Source: JAJZEO01 sp964350315
GTDB lineage: Bacteria; Chlamydiota; Chlamydiia; Chlamydiales; 2-12-FULL-49-11
Direction: 5' to 3'
DNA: 64,000 nucleotides
NCBI GenBank assembly: GCA_964350315.1
Contig: CAYGJD010000002.1
Coordinates: 1-64,000 of the forward strand
How positions within the stretch are numbered: the stretch's first letter is position 1; each line of letters starts with the position of its first letter. This document shows positions 8,411 to 17,907 of the stretch, one piece after another. The position numbers were made by a program, and so were the translations under genes. Under the pieces are notes generated by a model. That model was not told the origin of the DNA. It saw only the letters and a program-made list of their open reading frames with translations, and did not search any database.

Positions 8411-9910
8411 ATGAAGTACATCCTTTCCATAGACGCCGGCACAACAAGTTCTCGGGCTTTATTAATCAATAAGGCAGGCGAAATTGTCGCTATTGAACAA
8501 AAGCCATTTACTCAACATTATCCCAATCACGGCTGGATTGAACACAATCCGATAGAACTTCTTGAAACACAACTTGATGTAATTTCACAACTCTTAGTCA
8601 AGTCAGGAGTTTTTCCCCAAGATATACTTGCAATTGGAATGGCCAATCAACGTGAAACAACAATCATCTGGGAAAAAGAGACTGGCAAGCCTATCTGGAA
8701 TGCGATTGTATGGAATGATACAAGAACTGCAGACTGCTTCCCTGAATTAAAAGAAAAACATGAGAAATTAGTCAATGAGAAGACAGGCCTTTTTATTGAA
8801 TCGTATTTTTCTGCCTCGAAAATAGACTGGATCCTAAATGAAGTTCCTGGATCAAGAGAGCGCGCTGAAAAAGGTGAGCTCATGTTTGGAACTGTTAATA
8901 CTTGGCTTCTTTGGAATTTGACTAAAGGGGCGGTCTTTGCAACAGATGTGACAAATGCTTCAAGAACTCTTCTTTTTAACATCCATACTCTTACCTGGGA
9001 TGAGGAATTATTAAAGCTTTTCAATATCCCAAAACAGCTGCTGCCTAAAGTCGTCTCTTGTTCTGAGGTTTATGGCAATACAAATGTCAGTATTTTCCCC
9101 TCTCCGATTCCTATTACATCGATGATTGGCGACCAACACGCCTCTATGTTTGGGCACGCTTGTTTTGATGTCGGAGATGTTAAGTGCACCTACGGAACGG
9201 GAGCCTTTATGTTAATGAATACAGGACCTAAACCTATAAAGTCATCACATAAACTCCTTTCAACTGTAGCCTGGAAAATAGGCAAAAAACCTTGTGAATA
9301 TGCAATAGAAGGACTTGTCTATTCAGCTGGATCGGTTGTCACTTGGTTAAAAGATAAACTTGGAATCATAAAAACAGCTAAAGAAATTGAATCCCTTGCT
9401 TTTAGCGTGCCAGATAGTGGAGCTGTTTATTTTGTTCCTGCCTTAACTGGACTTGCCTCTCCATATTGGAATGCACAAGCAACAGGAACGATTTTAGGGA
9501 TCAAAGCAAACACAAATCTTGGTCACATGGCAAGAGCCTCATTAGAAGGGATCGCCTTTCAGGTAAATGATGTTCTTAATGCAATGCAAAAAGATGCAGG
9601 TTCTACTATCAAGCAGATTAAGTGTGGCGGAGGAATGAGTGAAAACATCTTCCTTATGCAAATTCAAGCAGACCTTTTAGGGGTCAATATCGCAAAATCA
9701 GAAAATGAAGAAATGACAGCACTTGGTGCAGGATATCTAGCTGGGCTTGCTATAGGCTTTTGGAAGGATCAAGAAGAGATTAGATCTCTTTGGAAATGCG
9801 GTAGGAAATTCACTCGAGAGCTCGATCAAGGCTCTATTGACAATATGATCAAACATTGGGCGCGCGCAATCAAACTAACGATTTCATGGGCAGATGAAGA
9901 GAATTTATGA
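8411..9910 (+). CDS. glpK: Glycerol kinase
   Basis: Phosphorylates glycerol with ATP to sn-glycerol 3-phosphate in the cytosol. The FGGY-kinase layout is complete at 499 residues, with DAGTTSSR phosphate loop at 6-13, the WNDTRT substrate region, the GDQHASMFGH and YGTGAFMLMNTG motifs and the C-terminal ALGAGYLAGLAIGFW helix. It overlaps glpD by four bases (ATGA), so product passes directly to the next enzyme in the operon. No glpF transporter is seen next to it. The ATG has no ribosome binding site and sits 7 bases after a -10-like element. Confidence 0.96.
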   Translation: MKYILSIDAGTTSSRALLINKAGEIVAIEQKPFTQHYPNHGWIEHNPIELLETQLDVISQLLVKSGVFPQDILAIGMANQRETTIIWEKETGKPIWNAIVWNDTRTADCFPELKEKHEKLVNEKTGLFIESYFSASKIDWILNEVPGSRERAEKGELMFGTVNTWLLWNLTKGAVFATDVTNASRTLLFNIHTLTWDEELLKLFNIPKQLLPKVVSCSEVYGNTNVSIFPSPIPITSMIGDQHASMFGHACFDVGDVKCTYGTGAFMLMNTGPKPIKSSHKLLSTVAWKIGKKPCEYAIEGLVYSAGSVVTWLKDKLGIIKTAKEIESLAFSVPDSGAVYFVPALTGLASPYWNAQATGTILGIKANTNLGHMARASLEGIAFQVNDVLNAMQKDAGSTIKQIKCGGGMSENIFLMQIQADLLGVNIAKSENEEMTALGAGYLAGLAIGFWKDQEEIRSLWKCGRKFTRELDQGSIDNMIKHWARAIKLTISWADEENL

Positions 9911-11385
9911 AAAGATCGACCATGTTAAAACTTGCCAGCGAGACACCGTATTGGGATGTCATCGTAATTGGTGGCGGCGCTAGTGGACTTTGGTGCGCTT
10001 ATGATGCAGCGCTTCGTGGATTTAACACGATCCTCTTAGAAAGAGGAGACTTTGCCTGTTCAACATCAAGTAAGTCAACAAAACTAATCCATGGTGGACT
10101 GCGCTATCTTAGGCAAGGTCATATTGGCCTTGTACGCGAAGCACTTCATGAGAGAAGATTTTTAGCTCTCAACGCACCCCATCTTGTGAAACCACTTGAA
10201 TTTGTCATTCCCTATTATAAATCATATGAGAGATTTCTCTACGGTTTTGGAATGGGGATTTATGATTTTTTTGCAGGACCAATGGGACATAATCCACATA
10301 AGACCCTTTCTGTTGCTGAAATGAAAAAAAGGTGCCCCACTCTAAAAACTAAAGATCTTCGTGGCGGATGTCTATTTACAGATGGTCAATTCGATGATGC
10401 AAGGTTTGCTATTGAGCTTGCGAAAATGACAGCCCTTCATGACGGCGTTTTACTAAACTATGTTACTGTCTCATCGTTTATCAAGCATGGGAATCAGATT
10501 GTTGGGGTCAAAGCAAATGATTTGATTAATGGGAATGAAATCCAGCTCAAAGGCAGAGTGGTTATCAATGCAACAGGGATTTTCTCTGATGAAATTCGTA
10601 AAATGGATGATCAAGCCTCTCCATCCATGATGGTGCATGCCAGAGGATCTCATATTGTTCTAGATAAAAAATTCATTCCTGGAAATACCGCTATTGTGCT
10701 TCCTAAGACAAAAGATGGAAGGCTAGCCTTTGCAATTCCTTGGAATGATAGAACTTTAATTGGGACAACAGATATCTATACAGACCACCCAGTTCAAGAA
10801 GCTATTCCTTCTCACGAGGAAGTCGACTTTCTATTATCTGCAGTCGATGACTATCTCACAATTAAGCCAAGCTATGACGACATTTTGAGTACATTTGCTG
10901 GAATCAGACCACTTGTAAAAAAATCATCCACAGCCTCGACTTCTCAATTAAGTCGATCACATCAGATAACAATGTCTGATAATGGCCTTTTAACTCTTGC
11001 TGGAGGGAAATGGACAACAGCTCGTAAAATGGCTGAAGATACTATTGACTACGCGATTCACGCGGGGAAATTAGAGAATATTACCTGTAAAACAACAATG
11101 ATGCCTTTTGAGGAATCTGCACCTCAATCAAGCGGGAAACTTCTTCATAAAAACCTCCCCTACACTGAAGGGGACATAAAAAATGCAGTTGAAAACGAAA
11201 TGGCTGTAACCCTTATCGATCTTCTTGCAAGAAGGACAAGATCCCTTATTCTTGATGTAAAAGCAACCCTTGAAATTGCTCCGTCCGTGGCAACCGCTAT
11301 GCAAAAACAGCTTGGGCAAACTGATGCGTGGCGAGACGACCAACTTGAAAAATTCAAGACATTTGCTAGATCTTATTTACCTTGA
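9907..11385 (+). CDS. glpD: Aerobic glycerol-3-phosphate dehydrogenase
   Basis: An FAD enzyme of the inner membrane face that oxidises glycerol 3-phosphate to dihydroxyacetone phosphate and reduces quinone. The FAD-binding VIGGGASGLW motif begins near residue 20, followed by ERGDFACSTSSKSTKLIHGGLRYL, a family signature, and GGKWTTARKMAEDT near residue 360. The 492-residue length is normal. Overlap with glpK by four bases shows coupled translation. Together they let the cell burn or use host glycerol or glycerol 3-phosphate, a trait absent from some reduced chlamydiae. Confidence 0.95.
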   Translation: MKRSTMLKLASETPYWDVIVIGGGASGLWCAYDAALRGFNTILLERGDFACSTSSKSTKLIHGGLRYLRQGHIGLVREALHERRFLALNAPHLVKPLEFVIPYYKSYERFLYGFGMGIYDFFAGPMGHNPHKTLSVAEMKKRCPTLKTKDLRGGCLFTDGQFDDARFAIELAKMTALHDGVLLNYVTVSSFIKHGNQIVGVKANDLINGNEIQLKGRVVINATGIFSDEIRKMDDQASPSMMVHARGSHIVLDKKFIPGNTAIVLPKTKDGRLAFAIPWNDRTLIGTTDIYTDHPVQEAIPSHEEVDFLLSAVDDYLTIKPSYDDILSTFAGIRPLVKKSSTASTSQLSRSHQITMSDNGLLTLAGGKWTTARKMAEDTIDYAIHAGKLENITCKTTMMPFEESAPQSSGKLLHKNLPYTEGDIKNAVENEMAVTLIDLLARRTRSLILDVKATLEIAPSVATAMQKQLGQTDAWRDDQLEKFKTFARSYLP

Positions 11386-11421
11386 GCTGTATTCTGTCTA
11401 CATGAAAACAAGGAGCTCATT

Positions 11422-12057
11422 TTGTATATAATCTTTCTAGGACCACCCGGCAGCGGAAAAGGAACTCAAGCGCAACTTTTAGCAAAATCATTGAAACATC
11501 CACATATTTCTTCCGGCGACCTCCTTAGAAAGAACAAAAATCTCCCGGCCGCTATAGCAGCTCAGATTGCAGCAGGCGCTATGCTCAGCGACAAAGATGT
11601 ACTTGATCTTGTTAAAGATCGCCTCAACCAAGATGATGCTAAGATGGGCTGGATTCTAGACGGGTTTCCTAGAACAAAGAGCCAAGCACAACACCTATCA
11701 AACATGTTTCCCAATCTAGAAATCATTACTATTTCCCTTCTTATTCCCGATGAGAAAATAAAAGAAAGACTTGCCAACAGAAGAACTTGTCAAGATTGCG
11801 GAAAAATCTTCCACTTAATCAATAACAAACCCAAGCACGAGGGAATATGTGATGCTTGCAACGGAGTGTTGATCACAAGGCCTGATGACACGCCTGAAGT
11901 GATTACAAAAAGACTTGAGGTCTATCGTGAAAAAACAGCGCCCCTCATAGATTACTATCAAGGGGCGAGTAAATACATTGAAATCGACTGCTCACAAGGA
12001 CAAAGCCCAGAAGTCGTTGATCAAATGATCAAACAGCAACTTAACTCTGTCTGCTAA
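11422..12057 (+). CDS. adk: Adenylate kinase
   Basis: Interconverts ATP + AMP and 2 ADP. The P-loop GPPGSGKGT lies at residues 7-15, the AMP-binding GWILDGFPRT stretch near 72-81, and the lid has a four-cysteine zinc-type cluster (CQDC and CDAC) followed by RPDDTPE. The start is a TTG with AAGGAG six bases upstream; it places the P-loop at the usual distance from the N-terminus. It follows glpD by 36 bases and its stop overlaps the end of the convergent 1218-residue gene by four bases. Confidence 0.95.
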   Translation: MYIIFLGPPGSGKGTQAQLLAKSLKHPHISSGDLLRKNKNLPAAIAAQIAAGAMLSDKDVLDLVKDRLNQDDAKMGWILDGFPRTKSQAQHLSNMFPNLEIITISLLIPDEKIKERLANRRTCQDCGKIFHLINNKPKHEGICDACNGVLITRPDDTPEVITKRLEVYREKTAPLIDYYQGASKYIEIDCSQGQSPEVVDQMIKQQLNSVC

Positions 12058-15000
12058 AAAATTTCTTGCACTTTCCAGGTGAATGACCCAGCTTTTGTGA
12101 ATTCATTTTTAGCAACGTTAAAATCAACACCTAAAGATGTTTGTATTCTTGCAAATTGATGACCTTCCTTAACATGTTCGGTCTCAAATCGACTCCCATT
12201 GCCTGCAGAAATATCGACTGTTGCAACGTAATTACAGTGGTGTCGCATTTGAATATTCCAATTATCTTCGGTTGTTGTAATTACAAAATGAAGGTTTTCT
12301 TCTCGTGTTAGCGCAAGTCCTTGATCTGGGCGATCCATTCTTGCACGCATCTCGCCTCTTCCTTCATCCATTACACCATTCATAGCAAGAGTTAGACATT
12401 TATGAAGATTTTCAACTTTAACTAAGTCGCCAGCTTCGTTCAATCGTCCAAGTAATGCCTTAACCGTTAACTCCTCTTGATTATAAGTCACGCGAGAATC
12501 AAGGAATTCATCAGTAGCGCATTTATCCTTTGAATGAGTAAATAGACGAAGAGCACGAATGGTAGTCGGCTTAGAACGACCCGCCTCTTGCATCCATCTA
12601 AATCTTTCTTTCATCTCTTCTAAAGTTGTAATTTGACCAATGTCTGGAAGGGCGTTTTGTCCATCAACTCTTGCTAATTCGTGCCTTATAACACTCCATT
12701 TTTCAGCAAATCTATACTCCTTAAGAGCGTCTAGTCGGGCACTCTCTTGATAAATTCTGGCCAAACGTTCATGCAGAGGTCTATAAATAGCAAGTTTTTC
12801 TGGAATCATTTCCTGTCTTTTTACAAGAAGAGGAGGTCCAACAACATGTCTAACTTGTCCTTCCATCCATTCATGCTCATGAAATTGATCTGTTAACATC
12901 GCTTGAATCGAAGCATCCGTTAAGGCAACTATTCCACCACGATCTAGGAAGTCTTTACAGAATGTCGTTGTATACTCTACTGTTTTACCGCAAGCTTCTT
13001 GGAAACGAAACATTAAATCTTTACGTTGGAATGAGTAAAAAATTAACAAGAATTGTTGCCAAACTTCAAGATTTGCAAAATCATCACCATCATTGAAAAA
13101 CAGTCGATGCACTTCATCAATCATCTTAGCTGTAACAGCTCTATAATCAACCGCTGTTTGTTCTTTAATGAATGCTGGAAGTTGACATCTTTTTCTATCT
13201 CCTTCGTCCCCCTCAAAGAAATTCTCTAAAATGGCCTGCTTAAGTTCGTCAAAACTTTTTGCTCCAGCATATAGACCTTTTTTCTTTCCAAGGCTTCCCT
13301 GACCGATAGGTTGAACAAGAACTGCGCAATTCTCATGCCTTTGTTGAAGACCCATTACTGCTGTAACACGCGTGTTTTCCGCTCCTCCATCAAACTGTTG
13401 ATGAGTTGTGATAAAGGCAGCAGCTCTTTTCTCGTTTAATGCAGTAAGAAATTGCTCAAAATTTGGTGTGACTCTTTCTCCTGAGTCGCCTTGCCCAATC
13501 CTTACAAATCTTCCTAACGCTCCCCAAGCACCCGAAAGTATGCCTCCGCTAGTTGGACAACCATGTCTTACATAGCGAACTCGCTGTGTTGTGCCATCTG
13601 AATCTTGAAAGGTTTCAATTGAACGAATTCCTGGAGTATTTTTCTTTCCTGTAAAGTCCTCTCCACCTAATTCACCACTTAATTTCTGACCTGCAAGATC
13701 TGCAGTTGCTTTTTTTACATGTAAAGGAGCCAACTTAACCTCATGGTTATTGATATGAATCAACCTGTCAGCAAAATCTCCTAATCTAAAAGGTGCCTGA
13801 TCTATTTCAGTTCCATTTTCTGCATGAAACGCCTTTCGTACATGCTCCAATAAGCCACCTAGATATCCATCCAGGCTGACATCCATCCACCGTGTTAAAA
13901 CGATTTGATTTACAATGGTGCGAATACTCTCTTTTTGCGCATGTTCAACTGTAACATTTTGCAAAAGAAGGCAGACCTTGTTTAAAAGAGCTGAAAACCC
14001 TTGATAACGAGCTCTTGCATCTTTGAATAATTCAGGAAAAGTTGCGTAACGAAGATAGATACGCATTTGATTCATATCTTTTGATAGTTCACTATCATCA
14101 AAATCTGCATTCCAGCCATCAGGAAATAAACGCATGCATTTTTTATTCATTTCTTGCATATAGCAATCGTATTTAACAAGTTTTGTCGGATCATGCTCTT
14201 CTTTCCAAAGATTCACCTGATCTGTTAGAGTTGCCCAAATTCCTCTTGCCTGCTCTTCTACCGAAGCGGCAGTAGCTCCTTCGTCTGTACGAGAGATATC
14301 AGGAATTTTATGCTCATTTATTTCTTTAGAAAGGTCAATGACCCAACGATCTGCTAGCTTTGCTTCAACAGGTGTAAACATTTCCAGTATTGCAAAAGTA
14401 TTACGTGGATCTTGTGCTTCAAATTTTCGAACTAATGCAATTAAACGATCACACTGAACCACGGAATTAGGATTTTCTCTATTGCAGACAACCTCGAACT
14501 TCACGTCATTTATAACAAATGAATGAATCTCAGTTCCAGGCGCATACCTTTCCTTCTCTCTTTTTTGTAGCGCTTCAACAATCCCACCTACCTGCTCTTG
14601 AGCTAGCGCTAAAGATGCCTGTAATTGTTCTAACTGACCACTTTGTTCTCTTTCTTTCAAACAGCTAGCTTCTTCTTTTATTCTAAGTCTTTCTTGCAAC
14701 TCTAATACTTTTTCTTTTAACGTTGTCACTTCTACATCTTCAGCCGCGGCTCCTCCTGATGTAGCTGTTAAATTTGCAATTCGAGCTTCTAAAGTCGCTA
14801 TCTGCCCTGTTAGACATTCTTTTTCCTGTGCAGCAAAATCTATGGCTGCTTTTTGTTCAGTGTTTTGTGATCTAAGCTCAGTAAGTTTTACTTCAGCTTC
14901 GCGTAATTGACTTTCTAATCTCTCTATTTCTGAGGGAACTTGAGGCGCTCGTAACTGAGCTCTTAAATCCGTAATTGTTTGCTCATGCTGTGCGATCTGA

Positions 15001-15710
15001 CCATCTAGAGCTAGTTTCTCTCTCCGGAACTCTTCTTGAATCGTTATTATTCTCTCTTCAGCCAAAGCAAGAGCTGCTTGAGCAGCTTCAATTTCTGTTC
15101 GATCTTGAGGTTTGGCCAATTCAGCACGTAATTGCGAGATTGTTTGCTCTAATGCTGCGATTTGAGCAGCGCTTGGATCAACACCTGCGCCTTCACCTGC
15201 TGGTAATGCGGCTAGTTGAGCTCTTAATTGCGCAATAGTTGCACCAAGCTTTGTTATTTCAGCATCTTTTGTTTCGTTTGCTTTATTCACTTCTTTAAGC
15301 TTTTGCGCATCTTCAGATAGCTTAGGTTTTGTTTCTGCAGGCTCGTGGTAGGCAAATGACCAGCTTGGGGAAATGATTGAAGTAGCAACAAATAAAATAG
15401 TCAAAAGAGAGTACGTAAAACAACCAGCTGCATTAATGAAATCGGTTACCCCTTGAGAGAGTTGATCGTTTCGATTGAGATTCACAATAGCAATTGTAAC
15501 ATCAAGAAGTGATTTTACTACATAGATAGGAACTTGAATGATTGCAAGAGCGATAGTGCTAATCGCTACAAGTGGCGCGATTAAACGTGAGCTTACAAAC
15601 CCTTGATCATCACGGCTCTTTTCAAAAACATAGCTAGCTAAATCATTCAGCCAAATTGCATCACTTGGCAACATCTTAGTGCACATTGCACCTTCTCTTA
15701 CTATTTCCAT
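12054..15710 (-). CDS. Large Inc-like coiled-coil protein of unknown function
   Basis: I do not recognise this 1218-residue protein as a named family. Residues ~43-78 and ~95-115 are hydrophobic and separated by a short polar loop, which resembles the bilobed membrane anchor of chlamydial inclusion-membrane (Inc) proteins. Residues ~130-400 form a long coiled coil with repeated IAxLxxxIxxLRAQL-like heptads rich in Ala, Glu and Gln. The last ~800 residues are globular with no motif I can name; they include FVITTTEDNWNIQMRHH near the end. AAGGAA before the ATG supports the start. I infer a secreted effector or inclusion-membrane protein; a structural envelope protein is another possibility. Confidence 0.65.
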   Translation of the reverse strand: MEIVREGAMCTKMLPSDAIWLNDLASYVFEKSRDDQGFVSSRLIAPLVAISTIALAIIQVPIYVVKSLLDVTIAIVNLNRNDQLSQGVTDFINAAGCFTYSLLTILFVATSIISPSWSFAYHEPAETKPKLSEDAQKLKEVNKANETKDAEITKLGATIAQLRAQLAALPAGEGAGVDPSAAQIAALEQTISQLRAELAKPQDRTEIEAAQAALALAEERIITIQEEFRREKLALDGQIAQHEQTITDLRAQLRAPQVPSEIERLESQLREAEVKLTELRSQNTEQKAAIDFAAQEKECLTGQIATLEARIANLTATSGGAAAEDVEVTTLKEKVLELQERLRIKEEASCLKEREQSGQLEQLQASLALAQEQVGGIVEALQKREKERYAPGTEIHSFVINDVKFEVVCNRENPNSVVQCDRLIALVRKFEAQDPRNTFAILEMFTPVEAKLADRWVIDLSKEINEHKIPDISRTDEGATAASVEEQARGIWATLTDQVNLWKEEHDPTKLVKYDCYMQEMNKKCMRLFPDGWNADFDDSELSKDMNQMRIYLRYATFPELFKDARARYQGFSALLNKVCLLLQNVTVEHAQKESIRTIVNQIVLTRWMDVSLDGYLGGLLEHVRKAFHAENGTEIDQAPFRLGDFADRLIHINNHEVKLAPLHVKKATADLAGQKLSGELGGEDFTGKKNTPGIRSIETFQDSDGTTQRVRYVRHGCPTSGGILSGAWGALGRFVRIGQGDSGERVTPNFEQFLTALNEKRAAAFITTHQQFDGGAENTRVTAVMGLQQRHENCAVLVQPIGQGSLGKKKGLYAGAKSFDELKQAILENFFEGDEGDRKRCQLPAFIKEQTAVDYRAVTAKMIDEVHRLFFNDGDDFANLEVWQQFLLIFYSFQRKDLMFRFQEACGKTVEYTTTFCKDFLDRGGIVALTDASIQAMLTDQFHEHEWMEGQVRHVVGPPLLVKRQEMIPEKLAIYRPLHERLARIYQESARLDALKEYRFAEKWSVIRHELARVDGQNALPDIGQITTLEEMKERFRWMQEAGRSKPTTIRALRLFTHSKDKCATDEFLDSRVTYNQEELTVKALLGRLNEAGDLVKVENLHKCLTLAMNGVMDEGRGEMRARMDRPDQGLALTREENLHFVITTTEDNWNIQMRHHCNYVATVDISAGNGSRFETEHVKEGHQFARIQTSLGVDFNVAKNEFTKAGSFTWKVQEIF

Positions 15711-15799
15711 TATTATTCCTTAATTTTAATATCTAATTTTATCCCCAGGGGGGCTTTCTCCTCCAAAGCAGAGAAGAAATCTATTTTTATAAAAAGCTT

Positions 15800-16981
15800 T
15801 TATACAGTTTCATTATCGGGAAAATGAACATGTTTAGGGGGTTTAAAATCAGCGGCTGCCGCGGCTGCCCCTTCTCTAGAATCTGGGTCACGTGCAGACG
15901 GAAATCTTAACAGTGATGGGGTATACCGACGGTGGTCACCTAGAGTTGATCGTCTATTGTATTCGCTTTCATTCATTTCTTCTGGAGTTATTGCCAAACT
16001 CTCAACTTGATCCAATAGGAGATCTAATGTTTTATTGAACACTCTATTATGATGAACCATCTCTTTGTGTAGTCCTATAATATTTATGTAAACTTGCGCA
16101 CAACTATTTAATTCTTCTAAAAATGAAATCTCTCCTTTAATATTTTTAAATTCCCCACTTTTGGGAGAAGAGGATCTTCTAGTCGCTGCCTCCGCTGAAT
16201 ATGCATCACTTAGCTTTTGCATTTCATTTGTTTTTTGCTTTATTACTTCCGCAATCTTTCGGCTACATATTTCCATCAAAGTCAAACCTTCTAGGACTTT
16301 TGGTTCAGGGTGTATTGCTTCTTCAAATTCTGAGCCAGAGTCCTCTGCTTCAGAAACTTGTTCGGATTCAGCATCCTGTATTTGTGGGCTTTGTCTTATT
16401 AACTGACTTCTTAACGAGTTTATTGTTCGCCCCAAAAGCGTGAGATTCATACGATTTTCATCTGTGTTTTCTCTTAAGTCAGGACTTAATGGAACTTTTG
16501 TATAATTAACTAGTTGACTAGTGATTTTTCTATACAAGTCGTTAAGCGTTCCCATATTTTGCATTGTGGGCATCAAATCAGATAGAGTTCGATCTTTTGC
16601 ATCTAATAATTGAGTGACTAATTCAATGTGTCGTTCTCTTAATTCTCCTTTAACGGAGGTTGGAGCATATTCTCCGAGATTTAACGAAAGGTTGCAATGA
16701 GGTGCTTGAACATCCCAAAACTTTTGTTCAATTTCTTCTCTATTTAACTGTCTTGAAAGCCTCAAAGCATTGGATGCCCAAATCACAAAATTTGAAAATT
16801 CACCCTCTACAAATTGAGGTGTCCTAACATTTACACTACGATCTCCCCAGACAATGTTAACACATGGTGATTTAGGAGACTTAGGAGACTTAGGAGGAGC
16901 TGAAAGTTCAGCTGGATCTAATTGCACCCCTTCTCCAAAAGTTGGAAGTCCGAGCGAAAGTGGTGGGGGTACTCTGTCCAT
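15800..16981 (-). CDS. Unknown hydrophilic protein, effector-like
   Basis: A 393-residue protein with no recognisable domain, signal peptide or membrane segment. The N-terminus is Pro/Ser rich with a short repeat PKSPKSPKSP (about residues 31-40), the middle has an acidic stretch (SEQVSEAEDSGSEFEEA, about 207-223), and the C-terminus is low-complexity (EGAAAAAADF). These disordered features are common in type III secreted chlamydial effectors. AAAGGC six bases before the ATG is a fair ribosome binding site. It lies 89 bases upstream of the Inc-like gene on the same strand, and may be co-transcribed with it. Confidence 0.6.
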   Translation of the reverse strand: MDRVPPPLSLGLPTFGEGVQLDPAELSAPPKSPKSPKSPCVNIVWGDRSVNVRTPQFVEGEFSNFVIWASNALRLSRQLNREEIEQKFWDVQAPHCNLSLNLGEYAPTSVKGELRERHIELVTQLLDAKDRTLSDLMPTMQNMGTLNDLYRKITSQLVNYTKVPLSPDLRENTDENRMNLTLLGRTINSLRSQLIRQSPQIQDAESEQVSEAEDSGSEFEEAIHPEPKVLEGLTLMEICSRKIAEVIKQKTNEMQKLSDAYSAEAATRRSSSPKSGEFKNIKGEISFLEELNSCAQVYINIIGLHKEMVHHNRVFNKTLDLLLDQVESLAITPEEMNESEYNRRSTLGDHRRYTPSLLRFPSARDPDSREGAAAAAADFKPPKHVHFPDNETV

Positions 16982-17125
16982 TATAATGCCTTTGAGATGA
17001 ATTAACGATTTTTAACATCTAGTATATAGTAAAAAAGGTTAAAACTCAAGGCCATATTGGGAGAAAAATTAGATAGTGCAAAGTAATAAAATTTTTATTA
17101 TTAATAGTAATATCAGGAGAATTGC

Positions 17126-17566
17126 ATGGAAGAGATAAAAGCTTGGAAGAAAAATCTAAATCGCATCTCACAGCTTGAAAAGGATTTAACCTCTTTTCGT
17201 AAATTATGGAACAAATCAGAAAAAGATTCCACCCTGATCAGAGAACGGACCTATCTTGAAGCGATTTCAAAATCAATATTGACTCTAGATCGGCACGCAG
17301 AAGAGCTTTCTGAAGAGAAAATTTTAGGTGAGAGCGCATCTCTCATCCACTACATATTACAAACCCCCTGGGGAGCACCATTTGTAGGCAAAAGCACTCT
17401 GCTCGAAGCTGCAAAAACCTACCCTGACGAAGAGAGCTTAAATTCATCTCTTTGCAAAACTCTTGCACAATTTGAGAAATTCCGACATCGTGGTGACTTA
17501 CCGCTTATGAAAAATTTGGATCAAATTCAAAGAGAAATCAAAAAAGCTAGAAAACTGGCTGCATAA
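17126..17566 (+). CDS. Unknown small helical protein
   Basis: A 146-residue, largely helical, charged protein with no signal peptide or membrane segment and no motif I recognise. CAGGAG six bases before the ATG is a good ribosome binding site. It is 14 bases upstream of the small membrane protein gene, so both are likely on one transcript. The sequence TPWGAPFVGKSTLLEAA resembles no standard P-loop (GKST lacks the preceding GxxxxGKS spacing), so nucleotide binding should not be assumed. Confidence 0.6.
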   Translation: MEEIKAWKKNLNRISQLEKDLTSFRKLWNKSEKDSTLIRERTYLEAISKSILTLDRHAEELSEEKILGESASLIHYILQTPWGAPFVGKSTLLEAAKTYPDEESLNSSLCKTLAQFEKFRHRGDLPLMKNLDQIQREIKKARKLAA

Positions 17567-17580
17567 ACTTAAGGAGAGCT

Positions 17581-17907
17581 ATGCTATATTTTTACTCAAT
17601 CTTCATCGCATCAATGGGAACATTAGGATTTGCTGCAGCGCATAGTCTTCTATGTTTAATTTCAGCATTTGCTTGTAGTGTCGTTATCGGAATCTCAGCT
17701 TATTACATACGCCAACGTTGGATCGCCTACGGTGTGACAACTCTTTTAATGGCCTACTTTTCTTTTAAAGCTTTCACTTCTCAGTACTTTTTTGTGAACG
17801 TTCTACTTTTGCTTGTTTCGATCTTCGTGCTTGCTTGGCCCTCTCTGAAGAAGCTGCGTCTTTCAGTCGTTGGTTTACAACGCTCCAGTCGACACTCTCA
17901 AAGATAG
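17581..17907 (+). CDS. Small membrane protein, possibly TMEM14/UPF0136-like
   Basis: A 108-residue protein with four hydrophobic segments and a basic C-terminal tail. The spacing of helices and small residues recalls the TMEM14/UPF0136 family, but the match is weak. AAGGAG is well placed before the ATG, so it is likely translated. Its last 134 bases overlap, in antisense, the 3' end of the superoxide dismutase gene. The basic tail of each protein is coded in that shared stretch, so either tail may be under relaxed selection. Confidence 0.55.
   Translation: MLYFYSIFIASMGTLGFAAAHSLLCLISAFACSVVIGISAYYIRQRWIAYGVTTLLMAYFSFKAFTSQYFFVNVLLLLVSIFVLAWPSLKKLRLSVVGLQRSSRHSQR

Noticed and set aside
12054..12057. 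Four-base overlap of adk and the Inc-like gene as a regulatory feature
   Set aside because: Short convergent overlaps are common and nothing else supports regulation.
17126..17566. P-loop nucleotide-binding motif (GKST) in the 146-residue protein
   Set aside because: The GxxxxGK[ST] spacing is missing; the match is only four residues.
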